DNA from: Lachnoclostridium sp. An14
GTDB taxonomy: Bacteria > Bacillota > Clostridia > Lachnospirales > Lachnospiraceae
Direction: 5' to 3'
DNA: 64,000 bases
Assembly (NCBI RefSeq): GCF_002160755.1
Contig: NZ_NFLE01000007.1
Coordinates: 1-64,000, forward strand
The translations under genes were made by a program, and so were the position numbers. This document shows, piece by piece, positions 8,407-14,743 of this stretch. The number at the start of each line of letters is the position of its first letter. Positions within the stretch are counted from its first letter, which is position 1. The notes beneath the pieces are model-generated. The model ran no database searches. It was not told the origin of the DNA and was given only the letters and a program-made list of their open reading frames with translations.

Positions 8407-8841
8407 ATGAAGATGGAACCCTATGTGCGGGTGACCCAGTACCATGAGACGGATCAGATGGGTATTATCAACCACATCAACTACATCAAGTGGCTGGAGG
8501 AGGCCCGCGTGGATTTTCTGGAAAAGCTGGGCTACGGCTATGAGAAAAGCGTGGAGCAGGGCATTGACTTCGCAGTGCTGGGGATCAGCTGCCGGTATCT
8601 GAAAATGACCAGGTTCCGGGAAACGGTGAAGATTTACGTGACAGGCAAGGTGTTAAAGCCCATGCGGATGACTCTGGCCTACCAGGTGGTGGGAGAGGAC
8701 GGTAGCCTCCGTTTCACCGCGGAGAGCGAACACTGCTACTACTCGTCGGCAAAGGGCCTCCCTGTGGCTTTAAATAAGGAGCTGCCGGAGCTTTACGCCC
8801 TGATGGAGAGCTGCATGGAGGCGGAGGACGGGAATTCATAA
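8407..8841 (+). CDS. Acyl-CoA thioesterase, hot-dog fold (YbgC/FcbC-like)
   Basis: The 144-residue protein carries the 4-hydroxybenzoyl-CoA thioesterase signature YHETDQMGIINHINYIKWLEE, with the catalytic Asp16 in the usual place and His23 and Glu31 following. Hot-dog strands continue to about residue 120. Such enzymes cleave acyl-CoA or acyl-ACP thioesters; chain-length preference cannot be read. ATG 8407 follows AGGAGGGGCGGCGCC. It ends the operon that starts at 6076; a repeat element and the cold-shock gene terminator follow. Confidence 0.8.
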   Translation: MKMEPYVRVTQYHETDQMGIINHINYIKWLEEARVDFLEKLGYGYEKSVEQGIDFAVLGISCRYLKMTRFRETVKIYVTGKVLKPMRMTLAYQVVGEDGSLRFTAESEHCYYSSAKGLPVALNKELPELYALMESCMEAEDGNS

Positions 8842-8872
8842 CCGGATGCTCCTTCCATGGCCGGGGAATTTT

Positions 8873-9018
8873 TCCTGCCATGGGAAACGGCGGTTCCTAT
8901 GATGGCTGGCTGCGGCACAAAGGCCACCGCCACCGGCGGATGTGCGTTTCCTGTCAAGGAAAATGGCTGCTGCCGCCGCCGCGCTCCGGCGCGAGTGTGC
9001 GCTACTGCGATACTTTTT
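8873..9018 (+). repeat. Intergenic repeat, copy A (diverged)
   Basis: A diverged member of the recurrent intergenic element. The 5' palindrome is recognisable (CCATGGGAAAC ... GGTTCCTATGATGG). The core AAGGAAAATGGCTGCTGC and GCGCTCCGGCGCGAGTGTGCG match other copies, and the last hairpin ends in CTTTTT. Its terminal stem differs from the common form but still pairs with one bulge. It fills most of the 330-base gap between the thioesterase and cold-shock genes. Confidence 0.7.
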
Positions 9019-9032
9019 AAAGAAAATAAGAC

Positions 9033-9090
9033 AAAAATGGGAAAGCGCCCATGCCTCCGGAACACCGGCGGCGGGGCGCTTTCCCGCAAT
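9033..9090 (-). terminator. Intrinsic terminator of the cold-shock gene
   Basis: The inverted repeat GGGAAAGCGCC (9039-9049) / GGCGCTTTCCC (9075-9085) reads into ATTTTTGTC on the minus strand, so it terminates the cold-shock transcript. Confidence 0.75.
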
Positions 9091-9172
9091 CACGTTTCAA
9101 TCCATAGAACTTCTTTCAAAAAAATAAGATTTATTTAATGAAAAAGGTACATTGGTTGGCCCATTATAAAAA

Positions 9173-9370
9173 TTATAACTTCGTAACGTTGGTTGCCTGA
9201 GGTCCTTTCGTGCCGTTTACTACGTCGAACTCAACGGCTGCGCCCTCGTCTAAGGACTTGAAACCTTCCATGTTCAGTCCGGTGTAGTGTACGAATACGT
9301 CATTTCCCTGCTCGTCGCAGATGAAACCGTATCCCTTCTGGTTGTTAAACCACTTAACTGTACCCTTCAT
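9173..9370 (-). CDS. Cold-shock protein, CspA family
   Basis: This 65-residue single-domain RNA/DNA-binding protein has both RNP motifs: KGYGFI at 12-17 and VFVHY at 25-29. The start [17 protein letters not shown] and the end [10 protein letters not shown] are textbook for the family. It acts as an RNA chaperone. The ATG at 9370 follows TTTTGGAGGTATCAT. The leader of about 55 bases contains a GC hairpin and A/T-rich DNA. It has its own promoter (9430-9458) and terminator, so it is a single-gene unit. Confidence 0.95.
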   Translation of the reverse strand: MKGTVKWFNNQKGYGFICDEQGNDVFVHYTGLNMEGFKSLDEGAAVEFDVVNGTKGPQATNVTKL

Positions 9371-9429
9371 ATGATACCTCCAAAAATAAAATGAAAATGG
9401 TGTAGGCCGCGTTTGCCGCGGCTACGTAC

Positions 9430-9458
9430 AGAATAGCATAGTTTCCTGGGAGTGTCAA
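9430..9458 (-). promoter_or_regulatory. Promoter of the cold-shock gene
   Basis: On the minus strand: TTGACA (9458-9453), 17-base spacer, TATTCT (9435-9430). The -35 box overlaps the stop codon of the kinase-like gene upstream. An imperfect hairpin with arms CCGCG/CGCGG lies in the leader (about 9403-9425). Confidence 0.8.
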
Positions 9459-10018
9459 ACGATTTCAGAAGGATTTCCGCGCTTCTCCCGCGGGGAGCCG
9501 GGGGCGGAAAAATCCTCGTTTTCCGGCAGGGCGATGATCTCCTCCCCGATCTGTTCCACCGTTTTTCCGGCGGTGTCCACTTTCCAGGTGTTCAGGGCCT
9601 CATAGAGGGGAAGGCGGGAGAGGCTTCGCTCCACCACGTCCTCCGTCCGGATTCCGGCGGCCACGTCCCTCATGAGCCGCTCCGTCAGCTCCCGTTCCCC
9701 GCACACCAGGGAAATGGCTTTTACGGCACAGTCCGGCCGGCGGACGGAGGAGAGGATGGCATCCAGGATGTCCTGCTGGTGCAGCACCCAGCAGAAGATG
9801 ACGGTTTCGTAGGCGGAACAGCGGAGAAACTGGTTCAGGAGAAAGCAGATATTTGTAAGGACCATGGCCTTCGTCTCCTCCGTCACCTGAAAGGGATGGG
9901 AGTCCCAGCACCAGTCTCCGTCTAAAAATACGCTGCCAGGGAGCCGCCGTTTCAGATGCTGGCACAGGGTGGTTTTTCCCACGCCCATGGGGCCGCCGAT
10001 AAGATATAGGGTTTTCAA
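9455..10018 (-). CDS. P-loop kinase/NTPase-like protein
   Basis: The 187-residue protein starts with LYLIGGPMGVGKTTLCQHL; the Walker A motif GGPMGVGKTT is at 8-17. Next comes FLDGDWCW, an acidic segment like those of small-molecule kinases, and later an arginine-containing lid region (RELTERLMRDVAAGIRTEDV). It resembles AAA_33/gluconate- or chloramphenicol-phosphotransferase-like kinases; the substrate is unknown. The start is TTG 10018, supported by AAGGAGGAATCCCC directly upstream. Its 3' end overlaps the cold-shock promoter. Confidence 0.7.
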   Translation of the reverse strand: MKTLYLIGGPMGVGKTTLCQHLKRRLPGSVFLDGDWCWDSHPFQVTEETKAMVLTNICFLLNQFLRCSAYETVIFCWVLHQQDILDAILSSVRRPDCAVKAISLVCGERELTERLMRDVAAGIRTEDVVERSLSRLPLYEALNTWKVDTAGKTVEQIGEEIIALPENEDFSAPGSPREKRGNPSEIV

Positions 10019-10117
10019 GGGGATTCCTCCTTTTTGGCAAATGATTTCTGAAATCTATTTTACTACATCTGTTTGGGGTGGGAAAGAGGAGAACTCGGGA
10101 AATCCCATGAATGGGAA

Positions 10118-10146
10118 TGGACTTTCCCGCCCTGCCATGCTATACT
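10118..10146 (+). promoter_or_regulatory. Extended -10 promoter for the DUF5662-like gene
   Basis: TGGACT (10118-10123), 17-base spacer, TATACT (10141-10146) preceded by TGC, an extended -10. Confidence 0.55.
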
Positions 10147-10191
10147 AGGCGGCAGAATGAAAGAAAAAACGGATCCGGATAGGAAACCGCC

Positions 10192-10224
10192 ACAGGAGCG
10201 CGGCCGCGGGCACGCTCCTGTTTT
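10192..10224 (+). terminator. Terminator-like hairpin in the leader of the DUF5662-like gene
   Basis: Perfect nine-base arms ACAGGAGCG (10192-10200) and CGCTCCTGT (10213-10221) are followed by TTTT. The hairpin lies between promoter and start codon, so it may be an attenuator. Confidence 0.55.
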
Positions 10225-10258
10225 CCGGCGTCCGCCCGCGGGAAATGAGGCGCAGACT

Positions 10259-10807
10259 ATGAAACTGAACCATATATGGGGACATTTTAAGACTATCACC
10301 ACCCACAAATGGCTGGTGATGAAAAATTGCTTTCGCATCGGACTGTACCGCCAGGGCTTGCTCCACGATTTGTCCAAATACGGCTGGACGGAGTTTTCCA
10401 CTGGGGTGCGGTACTACCAGGGAAACCGCAGCCCCAACGCGGCGGAGCGGGAGGAAAAAGGCTACTCGGCGGCCTGGCTCCACCACAAGGGCAGAAACCG
10501 CCATCATCTGGAATACTGGATGGATGTGTCTCCGAAAGGGAAAGAGGCGGGGATGGTGGGAGTGAAAATGCCATTAAACTACGTGATGGAGATGATGATG
10601 GACCGGATCGCCGCCTCCAAGGTGTACCGGGGAAAGGACTACACCGACGGCTCCTCCTGGGAATACTTCTGCCGCTCCAAGGAATATCTCCTCATGCACC
10701 CGGAGACAAGGGCCTTGGTGGAACGGCTGCTGCTGATGCTGCGGGACGAGGGGGAGGAGAAAACCTTTGCCGAGATCCGGGCGCTGTTGAAGAAAGGGAG
10801 TTATTAG
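10259..10807 (+). CDS. DUF5662-like protein, function unknown
   Basis: The 182-residue soluble protein starts KLNHIWGHFKTITTHKW. It is rich in His, Asp and Tyr: LLHDLSKYGWTEF (His-Asp at 36-37), WLHHKGRNRHHLEYW (about 74-87), and a helical end. The His/Asp pattern suggests a metal site reminiscent of HD-type hydrolases, but this is inference. Similar proteins are common in gut Clostridia and phages and are annotated DUF5662; no function is established to my knowledge. The frame is open to 10073 and an ATG exists at 10157, but that region holds the leader hairpin. The ribosome site before 10259 (GAGG) is weak, so the start is uncertain. Confidence 0.65.
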   Translation: MKLNHIWGHFKTITTHKWLVMKNCFRIGLYRQGLLHDLSKYGWTEFSTGVRYYQGNRSPNAAEREEKGYSAAWLHHKGRNRHHLEYWMDVSPKGKEAGMVGVKMPLNYVMEMMMDRIAASKVYRGKDYTDGSSWEYFCRSKEYLLMHPETRALVERLLLMLRDEGEEKTFAEIRALLKKGSY

Positions 10808-10827
10808 AACGGCGGCAGGGAAGGGCC

Positions 10828-10891
10828 CGGGCGGCTGCGTCTGACCCGGGACGGCGTGCTCCGGCGAGGGCCAGACGCAGCCGCCCGGTTT
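10828..10891. terminator. Strong bidirectional-type hairpin between convergent genes
   Basis: Perfect 16-base arms CGGGCGGCTGCGTCTG (10828-10843) and CAGACGCAGCCGCCCG (10872-10887) are followed by GTTTTCG on the plus strand. It sits between the ends of two convergent genes. Confidence 0.75.
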
Positions 10892-10896
10892 TCGTG

Positions 10897-12006
10897 TTAC
10901 GATTTGACCGGCAGACTGGAGGCCACCAGGCTTTTTACGTAACTGGAGAGACAGGGACAGGCCATGGGATCCTCCGGCAGCTCTCCGTAGGAGCATTTGG
11001 AGCGCAGCTCCTTTCGGAAGGCAGGGGTGAGAACCGGCTCCGTCTGGGGAAGAAACAGCCCCCTTCTGCGGGTGTAGCAGGTGGCGGCAGTGGCCTTTTT
11101 CCTGGCCGCCTTGTCCACAAATTCTCCTACGCTCTTGTGAATGGCCGTATCCTCATAAATCAGATAGTAATAGTCCTTGTAATCCGGGTAAAAATACTTT
11201 AATTCCCCGTCAAAGAGGGGGATGGTAAGCTCCAGCCGGTCGTCCTCCGCAGAAAAATGGACCCCGTCCAGGGCGGGATGGTCCCAGGCCACCGGCGTGG
11301 GGAGGGAGAGGGCGCCGCGGCAGGACAGCTGGAGAAAGAATTCCTTCGTTCCAAAGAGATCCTCCTCCGTCCGGATCGCCCCTTCTTCTGGCAGAAAATC
11401 CCCCGCCAGGAAGTCGGGATAGGATAAAATTGGCAGGATCCGGGGCATTCCCATGAGATCCTCCTCGTTGTGCAGCATCAGCATCCGGTAGAGGGCGTCC
11501 TCTCCGGTGGTGAGATAGTCCTGGTATACCTGGATGAGCTGTCCTCCGGTGTAGGGATCCTCCCGGTAAATGCCCAGAAACCGTTCCACAGCCTTTAATT
11601 TCAGGCTGTCCAGGCCCAAAAGCTTTTTGAAGGGCCTTATTTTTTTGTAAATATCCCAGCTCTCAAAGGCGGAGAGAGGGCAGAGGATCCCCAGGCTCTG
11701 GCATCGCTTTTCCAGGTAGGGAAGATCAAAGGTATCCCCGTTAAAGTGCACCAGGGTGGAGAAGGGGGTCAGAAAGTCAAAAAAGGCCCGCAGCACCTCC
11801 TCCTCCGCTCCCGGCCGGTCTACAAACCACTGGATCAGGTTCCACACGCCGTCTTTGACATAGACGGCGCCGATCAGGTACAGGCTGGACGTGGCCCCGG
11901 AAAAGCCGGTGGTCTCAATATCAAAAAATAAAAGCTCCTCCGGCCGCCCGATCCGCTCCAAAGGATAGGAATCGCCGGGGGAGAATGTCTTTTCTACAAC
12001 AATCAT
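10897..12006 (-). CDS. YprB-like ribonuclease H-fold exonuclease
   Basis: The 369-residue protein has a DEDD-type exonuclease domain in the first ~190 residues: FFDIETTGFSG with Asp29/Glu31, HFNGDTFDLPYL at 87-98 with Asp91 and Asp94, and HNEEDLMGM with His179/Asp183. These are the metal ligands of the fold. The C-terminal ~180 residues form a separate domain with a cluster of strands (ELKYFYPDYKDYYYLIYED). YprB-like proteins are widespread in Firmicutes with no settled substrate. ATG 12006 follows GGGAGGAACTCCT. It has its own promoter, divergent from ruvA. Confidence 0.8.
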   Translation of the reverse strand: MIVVEKTFSPGDSYPLERIGRPEELLFFDIETTGFSGATSSLYLIGAVYVKDGVWNLIQWFVDRPGAEEEVLRAFFDFLTPFSTLVHFNGDTFDLPYLEKRCQSLGILCPLSAFESWDIYKKIRPFKKLLGLDSLKLKAVERFLGIYREDPYTGGQLIQVYQDYLTTGEDALYRMLMLHNEEDLMGMPRILPILSYPDFLAGDFLPEEGAIRTEEDLFGTKEFFLQLSCRGALSLPTPVAWDHPALDGVHFSAEDDRLELTIPLFDGELKYFYPDYKDYYYLIYEDTAIHKSVGEFVDKAARKKATAATCYTRRRGLFLPQTEPVLTPAFRKELRSKCSYGELPEDPMACPCLSSYVKSLVASSLPVKS

Positions 12007-12042
12007 AGGAGTTCCTCCCGAAAAAACCGTTCTGATTCCCTC

Positions 12043-12071
12043 ATTATAGCCGCAAAAAAAGCGGCCGTCAA
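12043..12071 (-). promoter_or_regulatory. Promoter of the YprB-like gene with palindromic spacer
   Basis: On the minus strand: TTGACG (12071-12066), 17-base spacer, TATAAT (12048-12043). The spacer is itself an inverted repeat, GCCGC-TTTTTTT-GCGGC, filling the gap between the boxes exactly. Confidence 0.75.
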
Positions 12072-12101
12072 TGCGAAACAGAATATTTGTTCGATTTCCG
12101 G

Positions 12102-12130
12102 TTGCATTGGGGGGCGTGATATGTTATGAT
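12102..12130 (+). promoter_or_regulatory. Promoter of ruvAB
   Basis: TTGCAT (12102-12107), 17-base spacer, TATGAT (12125-12130), 33 bases before the ruvA start. No clear LexA-type box was seen. Confidence 0.65.
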
Positions 12131-12162
12131 GTAGGGACAACGAATGAAGGAGAGAGGACAGA

Positions 12163-12777
12163 TTGATTTCCTATATAAGAGGCATTTTAAGCGAGGCATC
12201 TGAGGATGGGATTGTGGTGGAGACCGGAGGGATCGGCTATGAGATCCGGGTGCCGGTGACGGTTTTAGAGCGGCTTCCGGCCCTGGGGAGTGAGATCAAG
12301 GTGCACACCTATCTGCAGGTGCGGGAGGACGGCATTGGCCTGTTCGGTTTTCTGGGAAAAGGAGAACTGGCCGTATTCCGCCAGCTTCTGGGGGTGGGCG
12401 GCATCGGCCCCAAGGGAGCGCTCGGAGTGCTGTCCGCTCTGCGGCCGGACGATCTGCGTCTGGCGGTTATTTCCGGAGATGCCAAGGCCATCGCCAAGGC
12501 GCCGGGAATCGGTATCAAGACGGCTCAGAGAATCATTCTGGATTTGAAGGATAAGGTATCTATGGACGACATTCTGCCGGCGGAGGCCTTTGGAGACGGA
12601 GAGAAGGCAGCCGCGGCCGCGCCGGGAGTCAGCCAGGCGGGGCGGGAGGCCATCGAAGCCCTCACGGCTCTGGGCTATTCTCCCATGGAGGCGGCGAAGG
12701 CTGTGGGCCGGGTGGAGATTTCCGGGGACATGACGGCGGAGGACGTGTTAAAGCAGTCCTTAAAGTTCCTGATCTGA
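12163..12777 (+). CDS. ruvA: Holliday junction branch-migration protein RuvA
   Basis: The 204-residue protein binds four-way DNA junctions as a tetramer and loads RuvB. Domain I is an OB fold (ISYIRGILSEASEDGIVVET). The helix-hairpin-helix DNA contacts are LLGVGGIGPKGALGVLSAL and KAPGIGIKTAQRIILDLKDK. Domain III at the end (REAIEALTALGYSPMEAAKAV) contacts RuvB. The start is TTG 12163 behind AAGGAGAGAGGACAGA. ruvB follows after 30 bases, so they form the usual operon for recombination repair. Confidence 0.97.
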   Translation: MISYIRGILSEASEDGIVVETGGIGYEIRVPVTVLERLPALGSEIKVHTYLQVREDGIGLFGFLGKGELAVFRQLLGVGGIGPKGALGVLSALRPDDLRLAVISGDAKAIAKAPGIGIKTAQRIILDLKDKVSMDDILPAEAFGDGEKAAAAAPGVSQAGREAIEALTALGYSPMEAAKAVGRVEISGDMTAEDVLKQSLKFLI

Positions 12778-12807
12778 CAGTAGAGAGACGGAAAGCAGGT
12801 TGAGACT

Positions 12808-13803
12808 ATGGAGCGGAGAATCATCACGACGGATGTCGTGACGGAGGAAGAAAAAAAGATCGAGGGGACGCTGCGCCCCCAGTATCTCAATGAATATATC
12901 GGGCAGAGCCGGACGAAATCCATCTTAAAGGTGTTCATCGACGCGGCCAAATCCAGGGGGGAGTCTCTGGATCACGTGCTCTTTTACGGCCCGCCCGGCC
13001 TGGGAAAGACCACTCTCTGCGGCATCATTGCCAATGAGATGGGGGTAAATATGAAGGTGACCAGCGGCCCGGCCATTGAAAAGCCGGGAGAGATGGCAGC
13101 CATTTTAAATAACCTCCAGGAGGGGGACGTGCTGTTTGTGGATGAGATCCACCGGTTAAACCGGCAGGTGGAGGAGGTGCTCTACCCGGCCATGGAGGAT
13201 TTTGCCATCGACATCATGCTGGGAAAGGAGTCCTCCGCCCGTTCCATCCGGCTGGAGCTGCCCCGCTTTACCCTGGTGGGAGCTACCACCAGAGCGGGCC
13301 TTCTGACGGCCCCCCTGCGGGACCGGTTCGGCGTGGTGCAGAAACTGGATTTCTACACTCCGGAGGAGCTGGAGGAGATCATTGTCCGCTCAGCCAAGGT
13401 GCTGAACGTGGAGATTGACCGGGACGGAGCCGGTGAGATCGCCAAGCGTTCCAGGGGAACGCCCCGTCTGGCAAACCGTCTGCTCAAACGGGTGCGGGAC
13501 TTCGCCCAGGTGAAGTACGACGGGGTGATCACCAAGGAGGTGGCGGATTTTGCCCTGGACATCCTGGAAGTGGACCGCCTGGGCCTGGACAATAACGACA
13601 GGAGCATTCTGCTCACCATCATTCAGAAGTTTTCCGGAGGCCCGGTGGGCCTGGATACTTTGGCGGCGGCCCTGGGAGAGGACGCGGGGACGCTGGAGGA
13701 CGTGTACGAGCCGTATCTGATCATGAATGGCCTGTTAAACCGCACGCCCAGAGGGCGGATGGCCACGGAGCTGGCCTACCATCATCTGGGGCTTGCCCGG
13801 TAA
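12808..13803 (+). CDS. ruvB: Holliday junction DNA helicase RuvB
   Basis: The 331-residue AAA+ motor drives branch migration with RuvA. It contains Walker [10 protein letters not shown] at 61-69, Walker B with DEIH at 112-115, the sensor/arginine-finger region [20 protein letters not shown], and a winged-helix C-terminus ([19 protein letters not shown] to [20 protein letters not shown]). Length and motifs are complete. AGACGGAAAGCAGG lies upstream of ATG 12808. Confidence 0.98.
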   Translation: MERRIITTDVVTEEEKKIEGTLRPQYLNEYIGQSRTKSILKVFIDAAKSRGESLDHVLFYGPPGLGKTTLCGIIANEMGVNMKVTSGPAIEKPGEMAAILNNLQEGDVLFVDEIHRLNRQVEEVLYPAMEDFAIDIMLGKESSARSIRLELPRFTLVGATTRAGLLTAPLRDRFGVVQKLDFYTPEELEEIIVRSAKVLNVEIDRDGAGEIAKRSRGTPRLANRLLKRVRDFAQVKYDGVITKEVADFALDILEVDRLGLDNNDRSILLTIIQKFSGGPVGLDTLAAALGEDAGTLEDVYEPYLIMNGLLNRTPRGRMATELAYHHLGLAR

Positions 13804-14083
13804 ACATCCGTACCATACAGGAACGCTGCCGGGCCGTCAGCCGTTTCCACTGTGAGAAACGCGATCCGCCAGAGGCCTTTGCGCCGCAGGAAATCCGCGG
13901 GGAGTGCAGGTTGCGGTTCATGGGTTGCTTTGTCAAGAAAGCCCTAATGAGTGCAGGCTCCTGAGACACAAGATATTGAAAAATCACTGGAATAATAGAA
14001 CATGATATGGTATACTTTCACTAGCCCCGCAGAGCGCGGGAGAGGAACGGTGCATAAAAACCGCCACGATAGGAGATAAAGGG
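13804..14083 (+). promoter_or_regulatory. 280-base gap with probable zapA promoter
   Basis: No gene is seen here. A TATACT at 14011-14016 lies 17 bases after TGGAAT, a weak -35 box, and a short stem CCCGC-AGAG-CGCGGG follows it. Further left is an imperfect hairpin (GCTTT/AAAGC near 13922-13945) and two copies of GAGTGCAGG. I looked for a known RNA gene such as 6S RNA and could not support one. Confidence 0.4.
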
Positions 14084-14431
14084 ATGGAATCCAAGAATTA
14101 CGCAGAAGTGCTGATAGACGGTGAAATTTACACCTTAGAGGGGGAGGAGGAGGAAGGATACCTCCAGCGGGTAGCCAGCTATATCAATGAAAAGATCTCC
14201 CTCATGAAGAAACAGAAGGGCTACACGAAACAGAGCCGGGATTACCAGGTCACCATGGTGGAGTTGAACATCGCCGACGACTATTTTAAGAGCCAGGAGC
14301 GAGTGCGGCAGCTGGAGGAGCAGAATCACAGCCTGGAGAAGGAGGCTTACAGCCTGAAACACGAGCTTGTGACCACGCAGATGAAACTGGAAAAAGCGCT
14401 GCGGGATCTGGATGAGGCGAAGAAGAAATGA
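14084..14431 (+). CDS. zapA: Cell-division protein ZapA-like
   Basis: This 115-residue protein probably stabilises the FtsZ ring. The N-terminal domain fits ZapA: AEVLIDGEIYTLEGEEEEGYLQRVASYINEKI. The middle has VTMVELNIADDYFKSQERV. The C-terminal half (about 68-115) is a strong heptad coiled coil, rich in Glu/Lys/Leu, as in ZapA dimers. The ribosome site AGGAGATAAAGGG lies before ATG 14084. Its placement between ruvB and a U32 peptidase gene is common in Clostridia. Confidence 0.85.
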   Translation: MESKNYAEVLIDGEIYTLEGEEEEGYLQRVASYINEKISLMKKQKGYTKQSRDYQVTMVELNIADDYFKSQERVRQLEEQNHSLEKEAYSLKHELVTTQMKLEKALRDLDEAKKK

Positions 14432-14743
14432 TGACTGGATGGGGGTGCCGCTGGGCTGCATCTCCATTTTCGTGTTTAAATAGGAGACGCAGGGGCTGCA
14501 TAGCAGAAATCCCCGTCAGAGAAATGTTTCCTGTAAAAACGTATGGGCAGTAGCGCTCACTCGCGCCGGAGCGCGGCTGCGGGCTATCCCCTGTTTGAAG
14601 GAAAGGCTGCGCTCTGTGAAAACGGGGACTGAATCCCCTAGGGGCGTGGCCGGGAGAAGAAAGGCTGGGTTTAAAGGTAAAGGTTCGGCGGGACACTGAA
14701 TGCCCGCGGAATCAGACATGAGAGAGAAGAAGGAGGAACTGGA
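14432..14743 (+). other. 312-base gap: hairpins and an inverted repeat-element fragment
   Basis: No gene is seen. The gap has a stem GGGG-CTGC-ATA-GCAG-AAAT-CCCC near 14493-14516, a fragment of the repeat family on the minus strand (14530-14592), and a stem GCGGGACA/TGCCCGC near 14686-14707. The last 30 bases are the ribosome site of the U32 gene. No clear promoter was found. Confidence 0.5.
14530..14592 (-). repeat. Intergenic repeat, copy B (fragment, reverse orientation)
   Basis: Read on the minus strand this gives GCAGCCGCGCTCCGGCGCGA followed by GTGAGCGCTACTGC and later GTTTTTAC, matching the 3' half of copy A closely. The 5' palindrome is not clear. It is the only copy found on the minus strand. 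Confidence 0.6.

Noticed and set aside
10309-11202. 297-codon plus-strand frame running across the end of the DUF5662-like gene and into the YprB-like gene
   Set aside because: Gly/Arg-rich with no motif; it crosses the strong terminator hairpin at 10828-10891 and overlaps two better-supported genes.
13804-14083. 6S RNA or other non-coding RNA between ruvB and zapA
   Set aside because: I could find only short, imperfect stems; no long-bulged duplex like 6S RNA could be supported.
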